This document shows positions 51,465-60,622 of a stretch of DNA of 64,000 bases, in pieces (the first letter of the stretch is position 1; every line of letters starts with the position of its first letter). Source of the stretch: Streptomyces camponoticapitis. Its GTDB lineage: Bacteria > Actinomycetota > Actinomycetes > Streptomycetales > Streptomycetaceae. The stretch covers positions 186,001 to 250,000 of the forward strand of contig NZ_BMMV01000004.1 in NCBI RefSeq assembly GCF_014646115.1, in the 5' to 3' direction. The notes below the pieces were generated by a model. It worked only from the letters and a program-made list of their open reading frames with translations. It was not told the origin of the DNA and made no database searches. The translations under genes were made by a program, and so were the position numbers.

Positions 51465-51914
51465 TCACACGTCACCGATGCCGGAGATGCTCTCGGTGTT
51501 GGCGCCCCCGCCGACGGGATCGGGCTGCCGCGCGGGGCCGGGCGACACGGCGAGCGTGAAGGAGTGACCGGCGGGGTCGGAGTACGTCCGCACGTCGCGC
51601 GGCCCGCTGTTGTTCTTGGCCTCCACCGGTCTGGCACCGAGGCCGACCGCCTCGCGCTCGGCCTCGTCCATGTCACCCCGGTTCACGAGGATGCGCACAT
51701 GCGCCTGCTGGGAGTCGTCGGGCCGGGGCCAACTGGGCGGCGCGTAGCCGTGATCGCGGTGGATCGCCAGATGGACGCCGTTGTTGCCGACGACCTCCAC
51801 ATAGTCGGGGTCGCCCCACGGGCGGATCTCCGCGTCGAGCAGACCGGCGTAGAACTCGGCCAGTTCCATCGGTTCGGCACAGTCCAGGACAAGGACAGTC
51901 GTCTTCTCAACCAT
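51465..51914 (-). CDS. VOC family protein
   Basis: This 149-residue VOC protein opens KTTVLVLDCAEPMELAEFYA and has VGNNGVHLAIHRDHGYAPPS and VRTYSDPAGHSFTLAV, covering two VOC modules. The C-terminal ~25 residues are Pro/Gly-rich. It faces the TauE-like gene convergently (27 nt) and is divergent from the GNAT gene. No specific activity can be assigned. Confidence 0.85.
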   Translation of the reverse strand: MVEKTTVLVLDCAEPMELAEFYAGLLDAEIRPWGDPDYVEVVGNNGVHLAIHRDHGYAPPSWPRPDDSQQAHVRILVNRGDMDEAEREAVGLGARPVEAKNNSGPRDVRTYSDPAGHSFTLAVSPGPARQPDPVGGGANTESISGIGDV

Positions 51915-52014
51915 GCCCTCGCGTGTACCCGCTGCCATCGACGGCATACGGTCTCGCGGTGGGGGCGCCGGAATGCGCTGGCGGCGCCGGCCGTCGCCCC
52001 GGCATGCTGGGTCC

Positions 52015-52503
52015 ATGCTGATCAGGGAAGCCACCCGTGAGGACTGGGCCGCCATCTGGCCGTTCTTCCAGCGGATCGTGGCGGCGGGCGACACGTTCAC
52101 GTATCCGACCGACCTCGGTGAGCGGGACGCGAGCGAGTGGTGGCTGCTGGCCCCGCCGAACCGGACCGTCGTCGCGGTCGACGACGCGGGCACGGTCCTC
52201 GGCACCGCCAAGATGAACAACAACCACATGGGCAACGGCTCGCACATCGCGAGCGCCAGCTACATGGTCGATCCCGCGCACACCGGCCGGGGCGTGGGCC
52301 GGGCGCTGTGCGAGTACAGCCTGGAGTGGGCGCGTACGGCGGGATTCCGGGCGATGCAGTTCAACGCCGTCGTGGAGACCAACACGCACGCGGTGAAGCT
52401 CTACGAATCACTCGGCTTCACCGTGCTCGGCACGCTCCCGGAGGGCTTCCGCCATCCGGTGCGGGGCTATGTCGGCCTCCACATCATGCACCGCGCGCTC
52501 TGA
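52015..52503 (+). CDS. GNAT family N-acetyltransferase
   Basis: This 162-residue GNAT protein starts MLIREATREDWAAIWPFFQR. It has SYMVDPAHTGRGVGRALCEY, with the acetyl-CoA loop, and QFNAVVETNTHAVKLYESLG. The pattern fits phosphinothricin/L-amino-acid N-acyltransferase-like members, but the substrate is unproven. The ATG at 52015 starts the fold; upstream sequence is the divergent promoter region with the VOC gene. Confidence 0.87.
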   Translation: MLIREATREDWAAIWPFFQRIVAAGDTFTYPTDLGERDASEWWLLAPPNRTVVAVDDAGTVLGTAKMNNNHMGNGSHIASASYMVDPAHTGRGVGRALCEYSLEWARTAGFRAMQFNAVVETNTHAVKLYESLGFTVLGTLPEGFRHPVRGYVGLHIMHRAL

Positions 52504-52518
52504 GCCGCCTGTCGCCGG

Positions 52519-53295
52519 CTATGTGCCGGGGCGGCCCTGAAGGCGGGCGGCGCGTTCGCGGATCCGGGGGAGTGCCTCGTACAGAGCGCCGCCCGGACAG
52601 CGCGTCGAGTAGCCGTCCCGGTGGCCCGAGACCGTACGGAAGATCTGCCGGGTGCCCTTCTTGTACCGGCTGCCGTCGTTGGTGGACACCAGCCTCGTCG
52701 TGCCGCGCGGGTCCACCCCGTACAGTCCGAGCTTCCACGCGATCAGCCGGGCGAGAGAGTCGACCATGGCCTCGGGCACCGTGGCGCCGTCGCTGAAGTC
52801 GCCTATGGCGGCGATGCCGACCGTGCCCACGTTGAACCCCAGTGTGTGCGCGCCGACGACGGGGTTCTCGATGCCGCCCGCGCGGCCCTCGTAGATGACG
52901 CCGCCCCGGTCGACCAGGAAGTTGTAGCCGATGTCGTCCCACTGCCGGTTGTCGACGTGGTCGACGGCGAAGGTACGGATGAGATTGGGGACCTCGGGGC
53001 GCGTGTAGTCGTTGGGGCTGATGGTGTGGTGGATGAACACGGCACTGACCGCGTCGGCGGTACGTTCCGGCTTCCGCCGGGGCGGGGGTTTCTCCTGCCA
53101 GAACGTCCGCGGCTCGACGGCGGGCGCGGCGCTGCCCCAGCGGAGCGCCCGTTCCGGGCGTGCCTGCGGGCGCGATGGAGGGGCGGACCCGTCCTCGCCG
53201 GCTCTCCCGGCGGCGTCGGCGGCCAGGGTGAGGCCCGCGCCCGCTGCGGCGGCCCAGCCCATGCCACGAAGCAGCACGCGCCGGTCGATGCTCAT
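52519..53295 (-). CDS. Secreted peptidoglycan recognition/N-acetylmuramoyl-L-alanine amidase
   Basis: This 258-residue amidase-2/PGRP-fold enzyme is likely to cleave the muramoyl-L-alanine bond in the wall. A Tat signal (DRRVLLRGMG) leads it. The zinc site is expected from His in FIHHTISPND, and His and Cys in SGHRDGYSTRCPGG. VGAHTLGFNVGTVGIAAIGD is the classic PGRP strand. The convergent GNAT gene ends 15 nt away. It may act in cell-wall turnover. Confidence 0.9.
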   Translation of the reverse strand: MSIDRRVLLRGMGWAAAAGAGLTLAADAAGRAGEDGSAPPSRPQARPERALRWGSAAPAVEPRTFWQEKPPPRRKPERTADAVSAVFIHHTISPNDYTRPEVPNLIRTFAVDHVDNRQWDDIGYNFLVDRGGVIYEGRAGGIENPVVGAHTLGFNVGTVGIAAIGDFSDGATVPEAMVDSLARLIAWKLGLYGVDPRGTTRLVSTNDGSRYKKGTRQIFRTVSGHRDGYSTRCPGGALYEALPRIRERAARLQGRPGT

Positions 53296-53443
53296 GGGGA
53301 TGAGCGTATGGCGACACGCCGCGATTCGCCTCCCCTCCCAGGCGCCTCACGCGTGTCTTTTAGGAGGTCGTGCGGGGTCCCTCCGGGCCGGTGACCGAAA
53401 TCGAACAGTTCGCCCGGACGGAGGTCGTACCGGCCTCAAGAGC

Positions 53444-53803
53444 TCAGTCGTGCGAGGGGCGGCCGTCGAGCTGGTGATCGGCCAGGCTCAGCGCCTCGTC
53501 GATCACGCGCCGCAGATGGCCGTCGCGGAGGCTGTAGACGACCCGGCGGCCCTCCTTGCGGGTGACCACCAGACCGGCGAGCCGGAGCTTGGCGAGATGC
53601 TGGCTGACGGCGGGGCGGGCCGCGCCGCACATCTCGGTCAGCGTCGTCACGTCCGCCTCGCCGCCCGCCAGCCCGTGCAGGAGGACCAGCCGCGTGCGGT
53701 CGGCGAGGACGGCGAAGACCTCGGCGGCGAGTGTGAACTGCTCCTCGCCCGGGATGGGCGGGTGCGCATCATGCGCAGGTGACAGTTGCATGCGTGCGTT
53801 CAT
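53444..53803 (-). CDS. ArsR/SmtB-family metal-responsive repressor
   Basis: This 119-residue winged-helix repressor has FAVLADRTRLVLLHGLAGGE, the recognition helix region ARPAVSQHLAKLRLAGLVV, and RRVVYSLRDGHLRRVIDEAL. Metal-site candidates are His10/His14 in the N-terminal extension and His103/His112 in the C-terminal helix; the last contains Asp/His typical of the alpha5 Zn site. It is divergent from the CDF exporter gene and probably represses it until metal binds. The ATG at 53803 is preferred; an internal ATG at 53791 is possible. Confidence 0.88.
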   Translation of the reverse strand: MNARMQLSPAHDAHPPIPGEEQFTLAAEVFAVLADRTRLVLLHGLAGGEADVTTLTEMCGAARPAVSQHLAKLRLAGLVVTRKEGRRVVYSLRDGHLRRVIDEALSLADHQLDGRPSHD

Positions 53804-53821
53804 ATGCACATAATGACGAAC
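53798..53821. promoter_or_regulatory. Imperfect inverted repeat GTTCAT...GACGAAC at the ArsR start
   Basis: GTTCATATG (53798-53806) and ATGACGAAC (53813-53821) form a 7/9 imperfect inverted repeat in an AT-rich patch covering the ArsR start codon. A CATTAT -10-like sequence 6 nt before the ATG overlaps it. This is where an autoregulating ArsR repressor would be expected to bind. It is a candidate only. Confidence 0.4.
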
Positions 53822-53894
53822 GGGGTACGCCGCTGTCCACCCCACCGCTCCTCCCTGCCCGGTCCCACCGCCCGAGCGTCGGAAGGCCACCGCC

Positions 53895-55052
53895 ATGAAC
53901 GACCCGCACGGACACGCCCACCCTGACGGGCACCCTCACGGAGCCGGGCACCACTCCCATGGGCACTCCCACGGGCACCCCCACGGCCCTCACCCGGCTG
54001 ACGCCCGCGAGGCGGTGCGCGGCGGACGGCTCGCCCGCCGGCGGCAGAAGGCCGGTCACCTCCTCACCCCCCACTCCCACGAGTCGGCCGACAAGATCGA
54101 CCCCGCCCTCGAATCGTCGGCGAAGGGCATGCGTGCCCTGTGGGTCTCGCTGGCCGTGCTCGGCGTGACCGCGCTCGCGCAGCTGGTGGTCGTCATCCTG
54201 TCCGGTTCGGTGGCGCTGCTCGGCGACACCGTCCACAACGCCGCCGACGCGCTCACCGCTCTGCCGCTCGCCGTCGCGTTCGTCCTGGGCCGGCGTGCCG
54301 CAACCCGCGGATTCACCTACGGGTACGGGCGGGCCGAGGACATCGCCGGCATCGTCATCGTGCTGACCATCGCCGCCTCGGCCGTGTTCGCCGCGTGGAC
54401 CGCCGTCGACCGGCTGCTCGACCCGCAGCGCGTCAGCCATCTGCCGGCCGTCGCCGCCGCCGCCGTGGTCGGCTTCGCCGGCAACGAGTGGGTCGCCCGC
54501 TACCGCATCCGCGTGGGCCGCGAGATCGGTTCGGCGGCCCTTGTCGCCGACGGGCTGCACGCCCGTACCGACGGTTTCACCTCACTCGCCGTCCTCCTCG
54601 GCGCGGGCGGCGCCGCGATCGGCTGGCGGCTCGCCGACCCGATCGTCGGTCTGCTCATCACCGCCGCGATCGTCCTGGTCCTGCGCGACGCCGCCCGTGA
54701 GGTGTTCCGCCGCATCATGGACGCCGTCGATCCCGCGCTCGTGGACGCCGCCGAGCTGGCCCTGCTGGACGTCCCCGGCGTACAGGCGGTGGGGGAGCTG
54801 AGACTGCGCTGGATCGGTCACCGGCTGCGCGCCGAGGTCGCGGTCGTGGTGGACGGCGATCTGACTGTACGTCAGGCGCATGACGTCTCGGTGGCCGCCG
54901 AGCACGCGCTGCTGCACGCCGTACCCCGGCTGACCGCCGCCCTGGTCCACGCGGACCCCGCCGCCACGGCGGACGAAGCCGACCCGCACGCGGCGCTGAC
55001 CCACCACGCGCCGAGCCGTGGCCACCGTCCCGCCCCTGCCCATGTCCCCTGA
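53895..55052 (+). CDS. Cation diffusion facilitator (zinc-type metal exporter)
   Basis: This 385-residue CDF transporter has a His-rich N-terminus (about 20 His in the first 45 residues), likely a metal-buffering tail. Six transmembrane segments follow, with the two metal-site motifs GDTVHNAADA and DGLHARTDG. The D/H residues in both give the Zn-type D-H-H-D pattern. A cytoplasmic C-terminal domain follows, with HAADP-like histidines at the tail. It exports Zn2+ or Co2+ in exchange for protons. The divergent ArsR repressor suggests metal induction. Confidence 0.92.
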   Translation: MNDPHGHAHPDGHPHGAGHHSHGHSHGHPHGPHPADAREAVRGGRLARRRQKAGHLLTPHSHESADKIDPALESSAKGMRALWVSLAVLGVTALAQLVVVILSGSVALLGDTVHNAADALTALPLAVAFVLGRRAATRGFTYGYGRAEDIAGIVIVLTIAASAVFAAWTAVDRLLDPQRVSHLPAVAAAAVVGFAGNEWVARYRIRVGREIGSAALVADGLHARTDGFTSLAVLLGAGGAAIGWRLADPIVGLLITAAIVLVLRDAAREVFRRIMDAVDPALVDAAELALLDVPGVQAVGELRLRWIGHRLRAEVAVVVDGDLTVRQAHDVSVAAEHALLHAVPRLTAALVHADPAATADEADPHAALTHHAPSRGHRPAPAHVP

Positions 55053-55199
55053 CCCGCCGGCTCTTTGACGATCTGTCAGGGCCCTCATGCCCACGGGGAG
55101 ATCTCTCCCTCCCTGGGCTCTTGCCGGTGGACTCTTGTCGGTTACATGACACCCTCACTAGCGTGTGCCGGGTTCCATCCCCCACACGAGGAGACCGGC

Positions 55200-56462
55200 A
55201 TGAAGGACCGAGCGAGACCCACGTACCGACGTCGGATCACCGCGGCCCTTTCTCTACTCGCCTGCATGGGTGTGGCCGTCGCCACGCCACCGGCCGGAGC
55301 GGCCGACGGCCAGAAGTCCACGCGCGTAGCATCCTCGCCGGTCTCCTGGTCGGCGGATCTGTCACGCATCACCTCCGACGACGTCAACGTCCGCTACGCC
55401 AAAGGTGCGTTGAGCGTCCGGAGCACCGCTTTCCGTCCGGCGTCGGCGGAGGCCGGCCAAGGCTACGGCACCCAGGTGCTCGCCCCCGAGGAACTCGACG
55501 GTCCGGTCAACCGGGTCAGCGCCGAACCGGTCGCCGACACGCCCGCGGACGCCGGAGCCGAGGTGGTCGTCGACGTGCGCGGCCGCTCCGCCGGGGGCAG
55601 CTGGACCGAGTGGATTCCGGCGGACCGGGGCCCCGCTGTCCTGCCCCGCGCCGTCACCACCGTCCAGGCCCGGATCACCCTCTGGGACAAGGAGGGCGAG
55701 GTACGCGTCCGGGGCCTGCGGCTCTCCGCGGAGAAGGGCGCCGCGCCCCGCGCCGCCGCGGGCGCGAGCGCCGTCACCGCCCGGGTCTTCGCCACCCGTG
55801 AGGGTCTCGTCGGCCGTACGACCGCCAACGGCCATGTCATCCAGCCGAACGACCACTTCGTCGCGCTGCCCTCGCGACGGGGCCTGTCGCCCAACGGCAG
55901 CGGCCAGTACTCCGTGCAGGTCTGCGGGCCCGCCCGCTGCGAGACGGCGCCGGTGTGGGACGTGGGGCCCTGGAACACCAAGGACGACTACTGGAACCCC
56001 TCGCCGACCCGCGAGATGTTCAAGGACCTGCCCCAGGGCAAGCCCGAGGCGCAGGCCGCCTACGAGGACGGCTACAACGGTGGCCGGGACGGTTCCGGCC
56101 GTGTCGTACTCAACCCGGCCGGTATCGATCTCGCCGACGGCACCTTCTACAACGTCGGCCTGGACGACAACGGCTGGGTGACCGTCACCTACCTCTGGAC
56201 CGGCGACCAGACGGGCACGTCGTTCCCCACGTGGGGCACGGACGTCCGCATCCGCCAGCAGGCGACCACCGCCTCGGCCGAGGTGGCGCGGCTCCCCGGT
56301 CCGACGACCGTCAACGTCAAGTGCCAGGTCCACGGCCAGCGGATCACCGTGGACGGCATCACCAATGACGGCTGGGCCTATCTGCCCGCCTTCGGTGGCT
56401 ACATCTCCAACATCTTCATCGACGTGGTGGAGTCCTGGCTGCCCGGCGTACCGAACTGCTGA
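55200..56462 (+). CDS. Secreted protein with C-terminal SH3-like region
   Basis: This 420-residue exported protein has a signal peptide (about 1-35, with a stretch ALSLLACMGVAVATPPAG). The middle contains repetitive beta-rich segments such as VVDVRGRSAGGSWTEWIPAD and GLVGRTTANGHVIQPNDHFV. The C-terminus, VTYLWTGDQTGTSFPTWGTD onward, looks like an SH3-type domain (WAYLPAFGGYISNIF). It could bind cell wall or sugars. No catalytic motif was recognised. A hairpin terminator follows. Confidence 0.75.
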   Translation: MKDRARPTYRRRITAALSLLACMGVAVATPPAGAADGQKSTRVASSPVSWSADLSRITSDDVNVRYAKGALSVRSTAFRPASAEAGQGYGTQVLAPEELDGPVNRVSAEPVADTPADAGAEVVVDVRGRSAGGSWTEWIPADRGPAVLPRAVTTVQARITLWDKEGEVRVRGLRLSAEKGAAPRAAAGASAVTARVFATREGLVGRTTANGHVIQPNDHFVALPSRRGLSPNGSGQYSVQVCGPARCETAPVWDVGPWNTKDDYWNPSPTREMFKDLPQGKPEAQAAYEDGYNGGRDGSGRVVLNPAGIDLADGTFYNVGLDDNGWVTVTYLWTGDQTGTSFPTWGTDVRIRQQATTASAEVARLPGPTTVNVKCQVHGQRITVDGITNDGWAYLPAFGGYISNIFIDVVESWLPGVPNC

Positions 56463-56466
56463 ACCC

Positions 56467-56513
56467 GCGGGGGCACTTGGGGGCCGTACGACAACTGCCC
56501 CAAGTGCCCCCGC
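56467..56513. terminator. Bidirectional hairpin terminator
   Basis: GCGGGGGCACTTGGGG (56467-56482) pairs exactly with 56498-56513 (16 bp, 15-nt loop) between the convergent secreted-protein and aminopeptidase genes. Confidence 0.88.
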
Positions 56514-56530
56514 GCGTCGGGCGCTTCCTC

Positions 56531-57697
56531 CTAACCGACCACGGCCAGGCCCCGCTCCGTCGTGTTGAGCCGCCGGCCGCCGGTCTCGGTGACCGTCACG
56601 ATGTCCTCGATACGGACGCCGAAGCGGCCCGGCAGATAGATGCCGGGCTCCACCGAGAAGCACATGCCGGGTACGAGGGGCAGCTCCTCGCCCTCGACCA
56701 TGTAGGGCGGCTCATGGGTGGTGACGCCGATGCCGTGGCCGGTGCGGTGGATGAAGTACTCGCCGTATCCCGCGCTGTCGATCACCGCGCGGGCCACCCG
56801 GTCGACCTCCTGGCAGGCGATACCCGGCCGTACCGCGTCGCAGGCGGCCCGCTGCGCCGCGCGCACCACGTCGTGGACGCGCCGCTCCTCCTCGGTGGGC
56901 TCACCGACATGAACGGTACGGGAGGTGTCGGAGCCGTACCCCTGGCAGAGCCCGCCGAAGTCGAGCACGACCATGTCGCCGTTCTCGATGACCCGTTCAC
57001 CGGCCTCATGGTGCGGGTTGGCCCCGTTGGGGCCCGAGCCGACGACCGTGAAGTCGACCTGGGAGTGGCCGGATCCGCGCAGCAGACCCGCGAGATCCGC
57101 GGCGACGTCGGTCTCCCTGCGGCCCGCGAAGGGCACCTTCTTGATCTCCTCGTACGCGGAGTCCGCCGCCGCCCCCGCCGCCGCGAGCCGCTCCACCTCC
57201 CGCGCGTCCTTGACCGCGCGCAGCATCGGCAGCGCGTTCGTCAACGGCGCGTAGGAGGTGCCTGGCAGCGTCTTCTGGAGGCCGATGAGATGCAGGGCCC
57301 AGGTGTTGTCGCTGATGCCGTAGCGGCCGCCGGCGGTCAGCGCGGGCGCGGTCACGGCGTACGGGTCGGCGCCGTCGGTCCAGTCCCGCAGGGTCAGCGC
57401 GGGCGCGCCGACGGACTTCGCGGCGTCGGGCGCCTCCAGCTTGGGCACGACGAGGACGGGGCCGGTGTCCGGGGTGAGGACGAGCAGGGTGAGCCGCTCG
57501 GTGTCGGCGGGCGGCTGATAGCCGGTGAGCCAGACCATGTCGGGTCCCGGCGCCACGAGGACGCCGGCCAGCCCGGCGGCCGTCGCGTCCCGCACCGCGC
57601 GCTCCATCCGGGCGCGGTAGTCGTCGGCGGTGAAGGGGGCCGGGGCCGCGGGAGCTCCGGCGGCCGGTTGTGGGGTGGATGCGTCGCTGCCAGTCAT
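56531..57697 (-). CDS. M24 family Xaa-Pro aminopeptidase
   Basis: This 388-residue metallopeptidase has an N-terminal creatinase-like domain (about 25-165) and a pita-bread catalytic domain. The two-metal site residues are Asp in VLDFGGLCQG, Asp in GYGSDTSRTVHVG, His in HRTGHGIG, and Glu in FSVEPGIY and VRIEDIV. It removes N-terminal residues before Pro. The ATG at 57697 has a CAGGAT -10-like sequence 6 nt upstream, consistent with leaderless transcription. The longer upstream frame is spurious. Confidence 0.92.
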   Translation of the reverse strand: MTGSDASTPQPAAGAPAAPAPFTADDYRARMERAVRDATAAGLAGVLVAPGPDMVWLTGYQPPADTERLTLLVLTPDTGPVLVVPKLEAPDAAKSVGAPALTLRDWTDGADPYAVTAPALTAGGRYGISDNTWALHLIGLQKTLPGTSYAPLTNALPMLRAVKDAREVERLAAAGAAADSAYEEIKKVPFAGRRETDVAADLAGLLRGSGHSQVDFTVVGSGPNGANPHHEAGERVIENGDMVVLDFGGLCQGYGSDTSRTVHVGEPTEEERRVHDVVRAAQRAACDAVRPGIACQEVDRVARAVIDSAGYGEYFIHRTGHGIGVTTHEPPYMVEGEELPLVPGMCFSVEPGIYLPGRFGVRIEDIVTVTETGGRRLNTTERGLAVVG

Positions 57698-57883
57698 ACG
57701 GCCATCCTGCCGGGGCCCCGAGCCGCCCGCGACCCCCCGCCCGCTCGTGCGGCTGGTGCCGGACGGACGGGCGCCGCCGGACGGGGACCTGATGTCCCGT
57801 CCGGCGGCGCGTGCGTCGGAGCCCGCCGTTCGGCCGAGCCCGCCGTTTGGTCGGACGGCGGGGTCGTCGCCCCCTTCCACCGC

Positions 57884-58009
57884 ATGATGGGCGCCCTGTT
57901 CACCCACCGGCACCGCAGGCTCGTCCGCAACTACGCGCACAACGGCGCCACTTCGGCCGGCCCCGGCACCTCGTCCACCTCGCCCACCGACGGCGGCCGG
58001 CATGCCTGA
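57884..58009 (+). CDS. Possible small ORF overlapping the desaturase start
   Basis: A 41-codon ORF (MMGALFTHRHRRLVRNYAHN...) ends at 58009, overlapping the desaturase start at 58002 by 8 nt. Its frame is different from the desaturase and no ribosome binding site is clear. It could be a coupled leader ORF, but chance is as likely in this GC-rich DNA. Confidence 0.25.
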   Translation: MMGALFTHRHRRLVRNYAHNGATSAGPGTSSTSPTDGGRHA

Positions 58010-59171
58010 GCAGCGGCGACAGCAACACCGCCTCCCCGCGCCCGCGATCGTCTGGGAGCCCGGGATCCAGCGCGCCATGCGCGACTTCTCCGTGCAACAG
58101 GCCCACCAGACCCTGCGCGGCCTCTTCAAACCGCGGCTCGCCGTCTACTGGGCGGACTTCCTCTGCAGTTACCTGGTCGCCGTCGCCGCCTTCTGGGCGG
58201 TGGGCCCGCTCGGCGGCCTCACCGTCGCCGGCGTCGCCGCCTTCGTGGTGTCGGTCCTCGCGGTCTTCCGCTGCTTCGCCTTCATCCACGAGATCGCGTA
58301 CTTCCGCGCGAAGCGCTCCTTCAACCGCTTCCGCACCGGCTGGAACATCATCTTCGGTATCCCGATGCTGGTCCCGGTCTTCATGTACGACTGCCACGGC
58401 GAGCACCACAACCGCCGCTTCTACGGCACCGGCGAGGACGCGGAGTATCTGCCGCTCGCCCGTATGTCCCTGTGGAGCAGCGCGCAGTTGCTCGTACTGC
58501 CCCTGATGCTGCCGCTCTTCGGGCCGTACCGGTTCGGGGTCGTCACCCCGGTCTCCTGGTTCGTCCCCCGCGTGCGCACCTGCCTGTACCGGAACCTCTT
58601 CTCGCTGAAGATCGACCTGGAGTACGAGGGCCGCCTCCCCAAGCCCGAGGAGAAGCTCAACTGGCGCCTCCAGGAAGCCGCTTGTCTGCTCTGGATGGGG
58701 GCCGTCGCCGCGCTCGTCGCCACCGGGACCGTCTCGGCCGGCCGGGTCTGGCAGTGGTGCGCGCTCTTCGCGGCCGTGGCAGTCCTCAACTCCGCCCGGC
58801 TGCTCGCCGCCCACCGCTACGTGGGCAACGAGGAGGAGATGTCCGTGGTCGAGCAGATGATGGACACCGTCAACCATCCGCGCAACCGCCCGCTGGCCGA
58901 GCTGTGGGCCCCGGTCGGGCTGCGGCTGCACGCGCTGCACCACCTCATGCCCGGACTCCCTTACCACAACTACCTGGCGGCGCACGACCGGCTGGTGAGC
59001 GCGCTGCCCCCGGACTCGGCCTACCGGCTCACCGAGAGCCCCGGCCTGGTGGCGTCCCTGGGCCGGCTCGTACGCGAGTCCCGCGCGCACCAGAAGGCAG
59101 GAACCCTCCTCCCCGCCAGGGCCGCGAAGCCCGCCCGGGGCGTCCGAAGCGATGAAAGGGCCGTCCGATGA
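58002..59171 (+). CDS. Fatty acid desaturase/hydroxylase family membrane protein
   Basis: This 389-residue di-iron membrane enzyme has several transmembrane segments and three His clusters: FIHEI, DCHGEHHNRRFYG and LHALHHLMPGLPYH. A fourth likely ligand group is AAHRYVGNEEE. These fit the desaturase/hydroxylase superfamily, which introduces double bonds or hydroxyls in acyl or isoprenoid chains. The P450 gene overlaps its end by 4 nt, so both may act on the same lipid-like substrate. No other pathway gene is adjacent. Confidence 0.82.
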   Translation: MPEQRRQQHRLPAPAIVWEPGIQRAMRDFSVQQAHQTLRGLFKPRLAVYWADFLCSYLVAVAAFWAVGPLGGLTVAGVAAFVVSVLAVFRCFAFIHEIAYFRAKRSFNRFRTGWNIIFGIPMLVPVFMYDCHGEHHNRRFYGTGEDAEYLPLARMSLWSSAQLLVLPLMLPLFGPYRFGVVTPVSWFVPRVRTCLYRNLFSLKIDLEYEGRLPKPEEKLNWRLQEAACLLWMGAVAALVATGTVSAGRVWQWCALFAAVAVLNSARLLAAHRYVGNEEEMSVVEQMMDTVNHPRNRPLAELWAPVGLRLHALHHLMPGLPYHNYLAAHDRLVSALPPDSAYRLTESPGLVASLGRLVRESRAHQKAGTLLPARAAKPARGVRSDERAVR

Positions 59172-60548
59172 CCGCCAGTACCGCCCCCGCGAGGGCGACC
59201 ACCACCCAGGCGCCACCGCCCCAGGCCCCCGGCTCCTCGCTTCTCCTCGGCCACGCGCGGGAACTCCAGAAGGACACGATCACCGCCCTGGCCGGACTGT
59301 CGGAGGCCGCCGCCGACGGCGTGGCCGGCTTCCGCATCGGCCCCGGCCGGGCGGTCGTCGTCTCCACCGCCGCGACCGTGCGCGAGGTTCTCATCGAGCG
59401 TGCCGCCGACTACGGGCGGGGCAAGCGCCAGACACGGGCGCTGGAGCCGCTGATGGGACAGGGGCTGCTGGTCGGTGAGGGCGAGACGCACGCGCGGCAG
59501 CACCGTATCGTCCTGCCGCACCTCTCGCCCCGCCAGGTGCCCAAGCACGCCGACACGATCGTCGCCGAGGCGGAGCGGTTCCTGGCCCGCTGGTCGGAGC
59601 CGGCCGAGGTCGACCTCGTCGCCGAGATGAACTCCCTGACGATGGACATCGTCACCCAACTGCTCTTCAGCGCCTCGTCGCGGGACAACCGCGCGCTGGC
59701 CCGCGCGATCACCGAGGCGTTCGCGTGGGAGATGCACGCCATCACCAGCGTGGTGGGTCTGCCGCTCTGGGTCCCCACGCCCAGGAACCGCCGCGCCCGC
59801 CGCAACATCGCTCTCATCCGCCGCTGGATCGCCGAGTTCATCACGCAGCGGCGGGCGTCCCCGGACCGGGCGGAGACGGTCGACCTGCTGACGGACCTGA
59901 TGAACACCCGCTACGAGGACGGCAGCGGCATGGCCCGACGGTCTGCTCTTCGACGAGGCACTGACCGCGTGGGGCGCGTCCCAGGAGACCTTCGCCGACG
60001 CGCAGGCCTGGACGCTCTACCTGCTCGCCACCCATGACGCGGTGCGCGCGCGGGTCCTGGAGGAAGTGGACTCGGTCCTCGGCCGCCGTACGGTCACCTT
60101 CGGGGACCTGGCCCTGCTCCCGTACTGCATGCAGGTCTTCAAGGAGGCCATGCGGCTCTACCCGCCGGCGTCGATGATCCCCCGGCAGGCGGTCAGGGAC
60201 ACGACGGTGGGCGGCTACACCATCAAGGCGGGCACGATGGTCTTCATCAACGCCTACAGCCTGCACCAGCGGGCGGAGGTGTTCGAGGACCCGGAGACGT
60301 TCGACCCGGACCGCTTCGAACGCTCCCGCGAGAAGGCGCTGCCCAAGAGCGCGTATCTGCCGTTCGGGACGGGTGGGAACGTCTGCCCCGGCAGCCATCT
60401 CGCCATGATGGAGGGGCACCTGCTCACCGCCGTCATGGCGCAGCGGCTCCGTGTCGAGCTGCTGCCCGGTCAGCGGATCCGCCCGCAGCTGCTGGTCAAT
60501 CTGCGGCCGAGTCCGGGGGTGCGGGCCCGAGTGGCCCTCCGGGACTGA
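59168..60548 (+). pseudogene. Cytochrome P450 gene with a frameshift
   Basis: A P450 of about 460 residues is split between two frames. The first frame (59168-60037) covers the N-terminal two-thirds, to EDGSGMARRS. The second frame ends at 60548 and has the ExxR helix FKEAMRLYPP and the heme motif LPFGTGGNVCPGSHLA. Reading GAC GGT CTG CTC TTC GAC from 59937 in the second frame restores the I-helix region (ALTAWGASQETFADAQAWTL). The shift lies in a CCC run at 59934-59936 and one base too many explains it. It may be a sequencing error or a true pseudogene. Confidence 0.8.
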
Positions 60549-60561
60549 CGCGCGCGCGGCG

Positions 60562-60597
60562 AGCCCGGTGAGAGCGGTCTGGCCGTCTCACCGGGCT
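60562..60597. terminator. Bidirectional hairpin terminator
   Basis: AGCCCGGTGAGA (60562-60573) pairs perfectly with 60586-60597 (12 bp) between the P450 and VOC genes, which converge. Confidence 0.8.
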
Positions 60598-60622
60598 CTG
60601 CGGTCACAGCGCACCCGCGCGG

